From assembly GCA_023450615.1 (NCBI GenBank), contig JAEXGT010000037.1, positions 1 through 48,400 of the forward strand: 48,400 nt of DNA, given 5' to 3'. The notes under the pieces were generated by a model. The model was not told where the DNA came from, searched no databases, and worked only from the letters and a program-made list of their open reading frames with translations. Positions 1 through 7,782 of the stretch are shown in pieces. The DNA comes from Pseudomonadota bacterium. Its GTDB lineage: Bacteria > Pseudomonadota > Alphaproteobacteria > Rhizobiales > Beijerinckiaceae. Each line of letters starts with the position of its first letter. Position 1 is the first letter of the stretch. The position numbers were made by a program, and so were the translations under genes.

Positions 1-212
1 AGGAAGTAGCAAACATATTCTGCTTCCTGGCGTCAGACGAGGCGAGCTATGTGACGGGGGCTCTTTATGCGGTCGATGGCGGAGTGACGATTGCCAAAGG
101 CGGCGTCGGCTCCATGGCGTCATCGCATTTCAAGAAGCAGCCGAAGGGCACATTGCCCACGCGTCATTCGCATGACGGGCTGAAGAACAAGGATTACGAA
201 ACGCTCACCTGA
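1..212 (+). CDS. Short-chain dehydrogenase/reductase, C-terminal fragment
   Basis: Only the last 69 codons are in the window; the reading frame is entered at base 3 and ends with TGA at 210-212. The visible part has the C-terminal signature of classical SDR enzymes: an F-L-A-S-D-E-A-S-Y-V-T-G segment followed by the V-D-G-G turn that closes the NAD(P)-binding fold. After that comes a basic, histidine-rich tail of about 35 residues that is longer than in minimal SDRs. The substrate cannot be deduced because the catalytic Ser-Tyr-Lys region lies outside the window. It converges on the cfa gene, with a stem-loop between the two stops. Confidence 0.85.
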   Translation, partial: EVANIFCFLASDEASYVTGALYAVDGGVTIAKGGVGSMASSHFKKQPKGTLPTRHSHDGLKNKDYETLT

Positions 213-219
213 TGGACGG

Positions 220-243
220 GATGCCGGCTCTCACGCCGGCATC
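220..243. terminator. Stem-loop between convergent genes
   Basis: A perfect 9-bp inverted repeat (GATGCCGGC / GCCGGCATC) with a 6-nt loop lies between the stop of the SDR gene and the stop of cfa, overlapping the last cfa codons. There is no clear T-run on either side, so its role as a bidirectional terminator is inferred from position. Confidence 0.45.
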
Positions 244-1547
244 AGCTCCCTTGCGGGCTCAAGAATCTTGAGGCGCTCAGGCTCGATAGATTTGTAGTGG
301 CGCTGCAGATCGGTGATGTAATCGCGCACGATCGGCGCGGCGTCGCGTTTGCGGGCAAGCTGCATGTGGAACACGAGCTGGCTTCCCGTCGTGAACATGG
401 TTTCCGCGCTGATGAGATAGAACTCGAACATCCGGCAGAACCGCTCGTCATACATGGCGGCGATCTTCTCGCGGTTAGCTTCGAAGCGCTTGTGCCAATG
501 GTTCAAAGTCTTGGCATAATGGATGCGCAGGAACTCGAGATCGGTCACCCAGAGGCTGTTCTGCTCGGTCACGGGAAAGACTTCCGAGAGAGCAGGGGAA
601 TAGGCGCCTGGGAAGATGTATTTGCGCAGCCATGGGCTTGCCGTGCCGGGAGGGCTCATCTTGCCGATGGAATGGAGCACCATCAAACCGTCGTCATCGA
701 GCAGCGCATTGATCTTGGCGAAGAACTCGCCGTAATGGTGCACGCCCACATGCTCGAACATGCCCACCGATACGATGCGGTCGAAGCGCCTGTCGACCTT
801 GCGGTAATCCAGCAGCTCGAAGCGCACGCGGTGCGACAGGCCCGCGCGCCGCGCCTTCTCGTTCGATAATTCGTATTGCTCCTTGGAGAGCGTCACGCCC
901 GTGACGTCCACATCCTCCATCGCGGCGAGATAGAGCGCGAGATCGCCCCAGCCGCTTCCGATGTCGAGGATCTTCAGTCCAGGCTTCAGCTGAAGCTTCG
1001 ATGCGAGAAGACGCAGCTTGTTCTGCTGGGCTTCTTCCAATGTATCGTCGTCATTGACGAAATAGGCGCAGGAATACTGCATCCCCTTGTCGAGAAAGAG
1101 CCTGTAGAACTCATTCCCGAGATCGTAATGATGCGCCACGTTCGCCTGAGCTTTGCCGACGGGGTTCGCCTGCTGAAACCGCTTCACGGTTCGCGAGACG
1201 CGCTTCAGCACGTTCTGCAGGGGGTAGTTCGCCAGAGTGGATCGGTTCTGGGAGAAGAGGTTCAGGAAATCCCGCAAGGACGAGCCTTCCTCGAAGCTCA
1301 TGCGCTCATCCATGTAGGCTTCGCCCGCATGCAGTTCGGGATTGAGGAAGAGCTTGTAATAGAGGGAAGGATCCGTCAGCCGCATGGTCACGTTGAGGCC
1401 CGGCTTCTCTCCTCCGAAGACGTGAGCTTTGCCTTCGGCATCGATGACTTTCAAAGTTCCAGTGCGAACGAAGGATTTCAGCATATGGGAGAGCGGAAAC
1501 ATCGAAAGCCTCGCAGATAGCATCTGTAGCCTGCGATGGTTCCACAC
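231..1547 (-). CDS. cfa: Cyclopropane-fatty-acyl-phospholipid synthase
   Basis: SAM-dependent enzyme that adds a methylene bridge to unsaturated acyl chains of membrane phospholipids, a stationary-phase and acid-stress modification. The 438-residue product has an N-terminal lipid-binding region, the V-A-H-H-Y-D-L-G-N segment near residue 137, the M-Q-Y-S-C-A-Y-F motif containing the conserved cysteine (C160), and the SAM-binding motif L-D-I-G-S-G-W-G at about 194-201. Length and motif order fit the family. The first codon is GTG at 1547; an in-frame ATG eight codons later (1523), preceded by a short AGG, is an equally good start. It is transcribed away from the Mn catalase gene, another stress function. 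Whether it truly cyclopropanates or performs a related methylation is not shown by sequence alone. Confidence 0.88.
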   Translation of the reverse strand: MWNHRRLQMLSARLSMFPLSHMLKSFVRTGTLKVIDAEGKAHVFGGEKPGLNVTMRLTDPSLYYKLFLNPELHAGEAYMDERMSFEEGSSLRDFLNLFSQNRSTLANYPLQNVLKRVSRTVKRFQQANPVGKAQANVAHHYDLGNEFYRLFLDKGMQYSCAYFVNDDDTLEEAQQNKLRLLASKLQLKPGLKILDIGSGWGDLALYLAAMEDVDVTGVTLSKEQYELSNEKARRAGLSHRVRFELLDYRKVDRRFDRIVSVGMFEHVGVHHYGEFFAKINALLDDDGLMVLHSIGKMSPPGTASPWLRKYIFPGAYSPALSEVFPVTEQNSLWVTDLEFLRIHYAKTLNHWHKRFEANREKIAAMYDERFCRMFEFYLISAETMFTTGSQLVFHMQLARKRDAAPIVRDYITDLQRHYKSIEPERLKILEPARELMPA

Positions 1548-1616
1548 TTACAAGAGCTTGGCTAGACCCGAGAAAATCAGAATGGGTCTAAACTGGGCGT
1601 TACTTGGATTCATGGG

Positions 1617-1641
1617 GGAACAACCGGGGTGAACCTTGGTT
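1617..1641 (+). promoter_or_regulatory. Candidate EcfG (general stress) promoter
   Basis: GGAAC at 1617-1621, a 16-nt spacer, then GGTT at 1638-1641. The alphaproteobacterial general-stress sigma factor EcfG recognises GGAAC-N16-17-cGTT, so the -35 box matches fully and the -10 box at three of four positions. It lies about 65 bp before the Mn catalase start, on the same strand. Mn catalases are often in this regulon; the assignment here is inference from the motif. Confidence 0.45.
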
Positions 1642-1704
1642 GGAAGGCTGACGCTCTCGCGGTCATATGAGTCAGCACATTCAACCCACAGAAGGAGCAC
1701 GCGG

Positions 1705-2586
1705 ATGTTCTTCCGTCAGCGGCAATTGGCTTACCACGCTAAGCCCGAAAGACCCGATCCGATCTTCGCCAAACAACTTCAGGAAGCGCTTGGCGGGCAG
1801 TGGGGAGAGATGAGCGTGATGATGACTTATCTCTTCCAGGGATGGAACTGCCGCGGTTCGCAGAAATACAAAGACATGATCATGGATATCGGGACCGAGG
1901 AGATCGGTCATGTCGAGATGCTCGCCACCATGATCGCGCGCCTGCTCGAAACGTCGCCGATCGAACAGCAGGAAGACATGGCCAAGAATTCGGTCGTGGG
2001 AGCCGTGATGGGCGGCGCCCGCGTCGAGGATGCCATCGTCGCCGGGATGAATCCTCAGCATTACATCGTTGCCGGTTTGGGCTCGCGTCCGACGGATAGC
2101 CTAGGCAATCCCTGGAATGCGGCATACACCATTGCAAGCGGCAATCTGCTCGCCGATTTCCGGTTCAATGTCACTGCCGAGAGCCAGGGCAGGCTGCAGG
2201 TCGCTCGTCTCTACAACATGACGAACGATAAGGGCGTACGCGACATGCTCTCCTTCATGCTCGCTCGCGACACCATGCACCAGAACCAGTGGCTTGCCGC
2301 GATTGAAGAGCTCAAGGCGGATGGTTTGGAGGACACGCCAGTGCCCTCGAATTTCCCGCTGGAACTTGAGAAGCGGGAGGTCGCCTATCAGTTCCTCAAC
2401 CATTCGGAAGGCATGGAAAGCCAGGAGGGCCGCTGGGCCAAAGGTCCGTCCATGGATGGCAAGGGCGAGTTCAGTTACGTGGATCGCCCGCCTGCCTATA
2501 CGGAGGACGAGGGCAACCTCGATCCGGTCGATCCGAGAACTTACGGAACGCCGCCCATGCCGGTTCCGCCTTCTGCGGCGAAGTGA
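1705..2586 (+). CDS. Manganese (non-haem) catalase
   Basis: Dismutates hydrogen peroxide to water and oxygen with a di-manganese centre. The 293-residue protein carries the expected ligands within a four-helix ferritin-like bundle: E35 (in G-E-M-S), E66 and H69 (in T-E-E-I-G-H), E159 (in A-E-S-Q-G) and H192 (in R-D-T-M-H-Q-N). The first three match the positions in the Lactobacillus plantarum enzyme exactly. The frame is open 23 codons further upstream, but ATG at 1705 is preceded by a strong AAGGAG ribosome site, and the protein starting M-F-F-R-Q matches the family N-terminus. The C-terminus is proline-rich. It stands alone and probably answers to the stress promoter about 65 bp upstream. 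Confidence 0.93.
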   Translation: MFFRQRQLAYHAKPERPDPIFAKQLQEALGGQWGEMSVMMTYLFQGWNCRGSQKYKDMIMDIGTEEIGHVEMLATMIARLLETSPIEQQEDMAKNSVVGAVMGGARVEDAIVAGMNPQHYIVAGLGSRPTDSLGNPWNAAYTIASGNLLADFRFNVTAESQGRLQVARLYNMTNDKGVRDMLSFMLARDTMHQNQWLAAIEELKADGLEDTPVPSNFPLELEKREVAYQFLNHSEGMESQEGRWAKGPSMDGKGEFSYVDRPPAYTEDEGNLDPVDPRTYGTPPMPVPPSAAK

Positions 2587-2648
2587 TCATCCGTTCTTAT
2601 GGCCGGGCTTGTCCCGGCCATCTACGCTTTACTCTGCACACCCTGAGC

Positions 2649-2755
2649 CCTCATCCTGAGGAAGCGCGTAGCGCTGTCTCGAAGGACGAGGGCGTCTCCA
2701 GCAATCTCTGGACGATCCTTCGAGACGCCGCTTGCAGCGGCTCCTCAGGATGAGG
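2649..2755. repeat. Long imperfect palindromic intergenic repeat
   Basis: The left arm begins CCTCATCCTGAGGAAGCGCG and runs on through GTCTCGAAGGACGA; the right arm is its reverse complement with a few changes (ending GGCTCCTCAGGATGAGG). The 107-bp unit would fold into a long hairpin in DNA or RNA. It lies between the Mn catalase (+) and uvrD (-) stops and could terminate both. Elements of this type (CCTCATCCTGAGGAGC...GTCTCGAAGGA) are, from general knowledge, dispersed in Hyphomicrobiales genomes. Only one full copy is present here. Confidence 0.8.
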
Positions 2756-2775
2756 TCGTGTGTGTTGAAGCGGAC

Positions 2776-5154
2776 TTAACCCAGTGCCTCGACGAAACTG
2801 TCGAGCACCATCTTGCGGCCCGCCTTGTCGAACTCGACGGTGAGCTTGTTGCCGTCCACCGCCTCGATGGTGCCGGGGCCGAACTTCGTGTGCAGCACGC
2901 GTCCGCCGACGGCGAAGCCTGACGTGCCGGTGGATTTCGCCACCAGCTCGCCCTCGATCATCATCGGGCCGCGGCGTTCGCCGGAACGGCGGGCGGAGTA
3001 GCCGCCATCATCGGTGTTCGCGCGATGGGCCTGCGCGCGCTGCCAGCCTGGGGTCTGATAGGACGAGCCGCTGAACGGCTGCATGCGGTCGAAGCGCGAT
3101 CCGCCGCCGTAGGAGAAGTTCGCGGGCGCTTCCACGATCTCCACATCGCCCTCGGGCAGATCGTCGATGAAGCGGCTGGGAACGGTCGAGTTCCACAGCC
3201 CGTGAATGCGCCGGTTGGAAGCGAAGTAGATCTTCGCGCGGCGCTTGGCGCGGGTGATGCCCACATGGGCGAGGCGGCGCTCTTCTTCCAGTCCGGCGCG
3301 GCCGCTTTCATCCAAGGCACGCTGATTGGGGAAGAGACCTTCCTCCCAGCCGGGCAGGAACACCGTGTCGAACTCGAGGCCCTTCGCGGCGTGCAACGTC
3401 ATCAGGCTCACGCGCTCCGTGGTGTCGCTCTCGTTGGCTTCCATCACCAGCGAGACGTGTTCCAGGAAGCTTTGCAGGTCCGGGAACTCTTCCATAGAGC
3501 GCACAAGCTCTTTCAGGTTTTCGAGACGGCCTGCGGCATCGGCGGATTTGTCCTTCTGCCACATATCCGTGTAGCCGGATTCCTCCAGCACCGTCTGCGC
3601 GACTTCCGATTGCGACATGGTCTCGGAGAGCTTCGCCCAACGGCCGAACGAGATGAGCAGGTCACGCAAAGTCGCGCGGGGCTTCGGCTTCAGCTCGTCG
3701 GTTTCGACGATGAAGCGCGCGGCTTCCACCAGAGGCACGCGAGCCGCGCGGGCGTGGTTGTGCAGCACCTGGATCGTCGCATCGCCAAGGCCGCGCTTGG
3801 GCACATTGACGATGCGCTCGAAGGCGAGATCATCTGCCGGTTGGTTGACCACGCGCAGATAAGCGAGCGCATCGCGGATTTCAGCACGCTCATAGAAGCG
3901 GGGGCCTCCGATGACGCGATAAGGCACGCCGAGCTGCACGAGCCGGTCTTCGATTTCGCGCATCTGTGCCGAGATGCGCACGAGAATGGCAATTTCCGAG
4001 AGCGAATGCTTCTTGGAGTGAAGCGCTTCGATTTCCTCGCCGATCAGGCGCGCCTCTTCTTCCGAATCCCAGGCGCCGGTGATCGACACCTTCTCGCCAG
4101 GCTCGTCTTCCGTGCGAAGCGTTTTGCCGAGGCGGCCCTGGTTCTTGGCGATCAGAACGGCGGCGGCGGAGAGGATATGGCCGGTGGAACGATAGTTGCG
4201 CTCGAGCCGGATCACGGTCGCACCGGGAAAGTCGTGCTCAAAACGCAGGATGTTGTCGACCTCCGCGCCGCGCCAGCCATAGATGGACTGATCGTCGTCG
4301 CCGACGCAGCACAGGTTCTTGCGCTTCTGAGCGAGCAGGCGCAGCCAAAGATACTGCGCCACGTTTGTGTCCTGATACTCGTCCACCAGCATGTAGCGGA
4401 AACGCTCCTGGTATTGCTCCAGGATATCCGGATGCTCGCGCCACAGGCGCAGGCATTCGAGCAGCAGGTCGCCGAAATCGACGGCGTTGAGGACCTTCAA
4501 TCGCTCCTGATAGGCGCGGTAGAGCCTGCCGCCCTTGCCGTTGGCAAACGCTCCCGCTTCGCCTGCTGCGACCTGATCGGGGCCGAGGCCACGGTTCTTC
4601 CAGCCATCGATAAGGCCCGCGAGATGGCGCGCGGGCCAGCGCTTCTCGTCGATGCCCTCCGCCTCGATCACCTGCTTCATCAGGCGAAGCTGGTCGTCGG
4701 TGCCGAGAATGGTGAAATCGGAGCGCAGGCCCACGAGCTCCGCATGGCGGCGCAGGATCTTGGTGCCGATGGAGTGGAAGGTGCCGAGCCACTGCATGCC
4801 CTCGGCGACTTCACCAATGGCGCGGCCGATGCGCTCGCGCATCTCGCGGGCTGCCTTGTTGGTGAAAGTCACGGCGAGGATCTGCGAAGGCCAGGCTTTG
4901 CCGGTGGCGATCAGATGGGCGATGCGGGTGGTGAGCACCCGGGTCTTGCCGGTTCCGGCGCCCGCGAGCACGAGGACCGGACCCTCGGTCGCTTCCACGG
5001 CGGCACGTTGCTCGGGGTTCAAGCCGTTCAGATAGGCAAGCTGGGGCGCAACCGCGGCACGGGCGCGGGCGCTCAGGGAACCGGAGGATGGCTGGTGCGC
5101 CAGATCGTCCTGGGGATCGGGGCTGTTGTCAGGCTGATTCATCGGCGCGACCAT
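2776..5154 (-). CDS. uvrD: ATP-dependent DNA helicase UvrD/PcrA
   Basis: Superfamily 1A 3'-5' helicase acting in nucleotide excision repair, mismatch repair and clearing of stalled complexes. The 792-residue protein has the Q-motif (N-P-E-Q-R, ~46), Walker A G-A-G-T-G-K-T (65-71), Walker B D-E-Y-Q-D (258-262), motif III G-D-D-D-Q-S-I-Y-G-W-R-G, motif IV E-R-N-Y-R-S-T, motif V T-L-H-A-A-K-G-L-E-F and motif VI V-G-I-T-R-A-K-R. The last ~45 residues form the Tudor-like domain (G-G-R-V-L-H-T-K-F-G-P-G-T-I) that in PcrA/UvrD contacts RNA polymerase. Either ATG, at codon 1 or codon 5, could be the start; no strong ribosome site decides it. A linker of about 60 residues before the Tudor-like domain is low-complexity. 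Confidence 0.95.
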   Translation of the reverse strand: MVAPMNQPDNSPDPQDDLAHQPSSGSLSARARAAVAPQLAYLNGLNPEQRAAVEATEGPVLVLAGAGTGKTRVLTTRIAHLIATGKAWPSQILAVTFTNKAAREMRERIGRAIGEVAEGMQWLGTFHSIGTKILRRHAELVGLRSDFTILGTDDQLRLMKQVIEAEGIDEKRWPARHLAGLIDGWKNRGLGPDQVAAGEAGAFANGKGGRLYRAYQERLKVLNAVDFGDLLLECLRLWREHPDILEQYQERFRYMLVDEYQDTNVAQYLWLRLLAQKRKNLCCVGDDDQSIYGWRGAEVDNILRFEHDFPGATVIRLERNYRSTGHILSAAAVLIAKNQGRLGKTLRTEDEPGEKVSITGAWDSEEEARLIGEEIEALHSKKHSLSEIAILVRISAQMREIEDRLVQLGVPYRVIGGPRFYERAEIRDALAYLRVVNQPADDLAFERIVNVPKRGLGDATIQVLHNHARAARVPLVEAARFIVETDELKPKPRATLRDLLISFGRWAKLSETMSQSEVAQTVLEESGYTDMWQKDKSADAAGRLENLKELVRSMEEFPDLQSFLEHVSLVMEANESDTTERVSLMTLHAAKGLEFDTVFLPGWEEGLFPNQRALDESGRAGLEEERRLAHVGITRAKRRAKIYFASNRRIHGLWNSTVPSRFIDDLPEGDVEIVEAPANFSYGGGSRFDRMQPFSGSSYQTPGWQRAQAHRANTDDGGYSARRSGERRGPMMIEGELVAKSTGTSGFAVGGRVLHTKFGPGTIEAVDGNKLTVEFDKAGRKMVLDSFVEALG

Positions 5155-5289
5155 GGATCAAAAGGCGAACGGCGTCGAGCCCGTAAATGCCGTTGGCGCT
5201 GTGGCAGGGGGGCAACTCAACGTTCGCCGGTGTTGTCGGTAGGGGCTGTGATCGCCATATGGGGATGACAAGCTCGAAAGGAATGTCCC

Positions 5290-5562
5290 ATGCGTTTGCT
5301 TGTCACGGCTGCCGTCTGCCTTGGCCTGTTCCTGCCCCTTGCGGCGGAGGCGCAACCCTCACGTTTGCCGAGCAAAAGCCGGTCCGAGCGCCAGGTGGAC
5401 GACATCAACCGCAATATCCAGCGGGATCGGCGCCTGAACGAGGTGGAGCAGCAGATCCAAACCAACCAGAACCAGCTTAGGCAGGAGATTGACCGGCAGC
5501 GGCTGTTCTCCAACACGCCTTCGCCCTTCCGCAACTGCCCGGTCGGCGCGGCTGGGTGTTAA
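5290..5562 (+). CDS. Small secreted protein with polar coiled-coil body
   Basis: Unrecognised 90-residue protein. Residues 1-21 form a clear signal peptide ending A-E-A before Q-P, so the mature protein should be periplasmic. The body (about 30-72) is rich in Q, N, R, E and D with heptad-like spacing, which suggests a helical or coiled-coil rod. The tail has two cysteines (C83 and the final C90) that could form a disulphide. A GAAAGGA ribosome site precedes the ATG. It diverges from uvrD, and its stop codon overlaps the stop of the convergent thioesterase gene. No function can be assigned. Confidence 0.75.
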   Translation: MRLLVTAAVCLGLFLPLAAEAQPSRLPSKSRSERQVDDINRNIQRDRRLNEVEQQIQTNQNQLRQEIDRQRLFSNTPSPFRNCPVGAAGC

Positions 5563-6101
5563 TGCCGCGTCCCTAAGGCGAGCAGGGCCTCGTGCTTTTC
5601 GAGCCGCGCGGGAACGCCGATGATCCGGCCCAGGGCCTGCGGCCGCTGGAGGCGCCCATGGGCTGCCTTCATCACGGCGAGATTGGCGAAAATGTCTTCA
5701 GGGAAGGGTGAGACCTTGCGGGTCTCCAGGTCCACATGGAGGGACAGCCCCTCCATGGTCGCGGCGACCCAGCCTTCGGCCGCGTGGCGAATTTCCAGAT
5801 AATAGTGAATGCGCTTCTCGTCGTAATCGAAGAGCTGAAGTGTGACGCGAACCTCATTCCGCACCTTCAACTCCCGCTTGTAGAGGGTATGGGTCTCGGC
5901 GGCGAAGAGAGATGCCTTGCGCTCCTCCACGTAGTCCCGCCCGAGACCGATCAGGCCAAAGCCCTCTTCAACGGCGCGGTCGAACATCACATGGTAATAG
6001 GCCATGTTCATGTGCCCGTTATGGTCGATCCAGGCAGGTTCGACCTGCATCGTGGATGACACGAAGGGGGCAAAGAAGAGCAGCGGAGCCTTCTTCTCCA
6101 T
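5559..6101 (-). CDS. Hotdog-fold acyl-CoA thioesterase
   Basis: A 180-residue protein of the 4-hydroxybenzoyl-CoA thioesterase/YbgC-like hotdog group. The signature W-I-D-H-N-G-H-M-N-M-A-Y-Y lies at residues 24-36, with D26, H27 and N32 the likely catalytic-loop residues. The following helix (F-D-R-A-V-E-E-G) and the pattern T-L-Y-K-R-E-L-K-V fit the family. Close relatives are often encoded with, or fused to, carnitine dehydrogenase and act on betainyl-CoA, but no carnitine gene is nearby, so the substrate is open. It diverges from the D-lactate-dehydrogenase-type gene. Its stop shares the TTAA at 5559-5562 with the facing gene. Confidence 0.8.
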   Translation of the reverse strand: MEKKAPLLFFAPFVSSTMQVEPAWIDHNGHMNMAYYHVMFDRAVEEGFGLIGLGRDYVEERKASLFAAETHTLYKRELKVRNEVRVTLQLFDYDEKRIHYYLEIRHAAEGWVAATMEGLSLHVDLETRKVSPFPEDIFANLAVMKAAHGRLQRPQALGRIIGVPARLEKHEALLALGTRH

Positions 6102-6284
6102 GGTCAGTCCTTTCCCTCAATGACGGTCACGAGCACCACCCTTCTGGAAGCAGAGAATGAACGTTAGCACATATCTGAGAGCCATGCATGGGCATATTGG
6201 CCCATTTGCCGTCCGGAGTATTGCGTTAAAGTCCATTTTGGTAGGTATGGATAACGAACACCACAAACGGAACCCGCTGCCACG

Positions 6285-7700
6285 ATGAACGCCATTCTTT
6301 CGCCCAGCCGCCCCAAGCCTTCCGACGCCGTCATTTCCGCTCTGGCTGTGGAACTCTCCAGCCGGTTCGGGGACCGGGTTGTGACCTCTGCCGCAGTGCG
6401 GGAACAGCATGGTCACACGCTCACCTGGGTAAAGAACCAGCCGCCGGACATCGTGGTTTATGCCCGCACGACTGAGGAAGTGTCCGAGATCGTGAAGCTG
6501 TGCGCCGAGAAGAGCGTTCCGATCATTCCCTTCGGCACGGGCACCTCGCTCGAAGGCCACATCAATGCACCCGATGGTGGGGTCTGCATCGATTTGAGCC
6601 TCATGAAGCGCATCATTGCGGTCCATGAGGAGGATCTGGATTGCGTGGTCGAGGCTGGCGTCACCCGCAAGGAGCTGAACGAGCACCTGCGCGACAAGGG
6701 CCTGTTCTTCCCCATTGATCCGGGGGCGGATGCCTCCATCGGCGGCATGGTCGCGACCCGCGCCTCCGGCACCAATGCCGTCCGCTACGGCACGATGAAG
6801 GACGTGGTGCTTTCACTCACTGTCGTGCTGCCGAGCGGCGAGATCGTGAAGACCGCGAGCCGCGCCAAGAAGAGTTCCGCAGGCTACGATCTCACCCGCC
6901 TCATGATCGGTTCGGAAGGCACTCTCGGCGTCGTGACCGAGATCACGCTCAAGCTGAATGGTATTCCTGAGGCTATCTCCGCAGGCATCTGCCCGTTTCC
7001 CACGGTCAAGGCCGCCTGCGATGCGGTCATTCTCACGATCCAGTCCGGAATTCCGGTTGCCCGTATCGAGCTTCTCGACGAGGTGCAGGTGAGGGCGGTG
7101 AACCTCCACGCGAAGCTCGACCTGCCCGAGAGCCCCTTGCTCCTGCTGGAGTTCCACGGCTCGGATGCGGGCGTGCAGGAGCAGGCTGAGCGCTTCGGCG
7201 AGATCGCGGCCGAGTTCACGGATCAGCCTTTCACATGGGCGACCAAGCCGGAGGAGCGCTCACGCCTGTGGCAGGCCCGGCACGATGCCTATTGGGCTGC
7301 CAAAGGCCTGCGTCCCGGCGCGCAATCGGTGGCGACGGATGTGTGCGTGCCGATCTCGCGCTTGGCCGAATGCGTGGCCGAGACGAAGAAGGACATTCTC
7401 GAAAGCGGCATGATCGCACCCATCGTGGGCCATGTGGGCGACGGCAATTTCCACGTTCAGCCGCTTGTGAACGCAGATGACCCTGCGGAAGTCGCGGCCT
7501 GCGAAGCCTTCGTGGATCGTCTCGTGAAGCGGGCCGTTGCCATGGAAGGCACCTGCACCGGCGAGCACGGGGTCGGACAGAAGAAGATGAAGTACCTGGA
7601 AATTGAACATGGAGAAGCGGCGCTTGGCCTCATGCGTGTCTTGAAACGGGCCATGGATCCGAACAACATCATGAATCCGGGTAAGATTGTTGCACTTTGA
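6285..7700 (+). CDS. FAD-linked oxidase, D-lactate dehydrogenase (cytochrome) type
   Basis: Flavoprotein of the vanillyl-alcohol-oxidase/PCMH superfamily, 471 residues. The N-terminal FAD domain has the P-F-G-T-G-T-S-L-E-G-H pyrophosphate loop (82-92), then D-P-G-A-D-A-S-I-G-G and G-Y-D-L-T-R-L-M-I-G-S-E-G-T-L-G. The C-terminal cap has the metal/substrate motif H-V-G-D-G-N-F-H and the E-H-G-V-G-Q-K-K motif, and ends M-D-P-N-N-I-M-N-P-G-K. This pattern fits D-lactate dehydrogenase (cytochrome), which oxidises D-lactate to pyruvate and passes electrons to cytochrome c. Glycolate oxidase GlcD is similar, but no glcE or glcF is adjacent, which favours the stand-alone enzyme. A 183-bp intergenic region separates it from the divergent thioesterase. 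Confidence 0.88.
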   Translation: MNAILSPSRPKPSDAVISALAVELSSRFGDRVVTSAAVREQHGHTLTWVKNQPPDIVVYARTTEEVSEIVKLCAEKSVPIIPFGTGTSLEGHINAPDGGVCIDLSLMKRIIAVHEEDLDCVVEAGVTRKELNEHLRDKGLFFPIDPGADASIGGMVATRASGTNAVRYGTMKDVVLSLTVVLPSGEIVKTASRAKKSSAGYDLTRLMIGSEGTLGVVTEITLKLNGIPEAISAGICPFPTVKAACDAVILTIQSGIPVARIELLDEVQVRAVNLHAKLDLPESPLLLLEFHGSDAGVQEQAERFGEIAAEFTDQPFTWATKPEERSRLWQARHDAYWAAKGLRPGAQSVATDVCVPISRLAECVAETKKDILESGMIAPIVGHVGDGNFHVQPLVNADDPAEVAACEAFVDRLVKRAVAMEGTCTGEHGVGQKKMKYLEIEHGEAALGLMRVLKRAMDPNNIMNPGKIVAL

Positions 7701-7708
7701 CAGTGGAA

Positions 7709-7727
7709 GGAGCGCCCGGCGCGCTCC
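7709..7727 (+). terminator. GC-rich stem-loop after the D-lactate-dehydrogenase-type gene
   Basis: A 7-bp perfect stem (GGAGCGC / GCGCTCC) with a 5-nt loop starts 8 bases after the stop codon. No T-run follows, so it may instead stabilise the mRNA 3' end. Confidence 0.4.
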
Positions 7728-7782
7728 CCGTCCATCGATCCATGGGCTAAAGAGCTAGAGTGAAACGGAGAAGAACAGCCTC

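Noticed and set aside
3025..5268. 747-residue open frame on the plus strand opposite uvrD
   Set aside because: Exact antisense shadow of a full-motif helicase in GC-rich DNA; no domain recognisable and composition is typical of reverse-strand frames.
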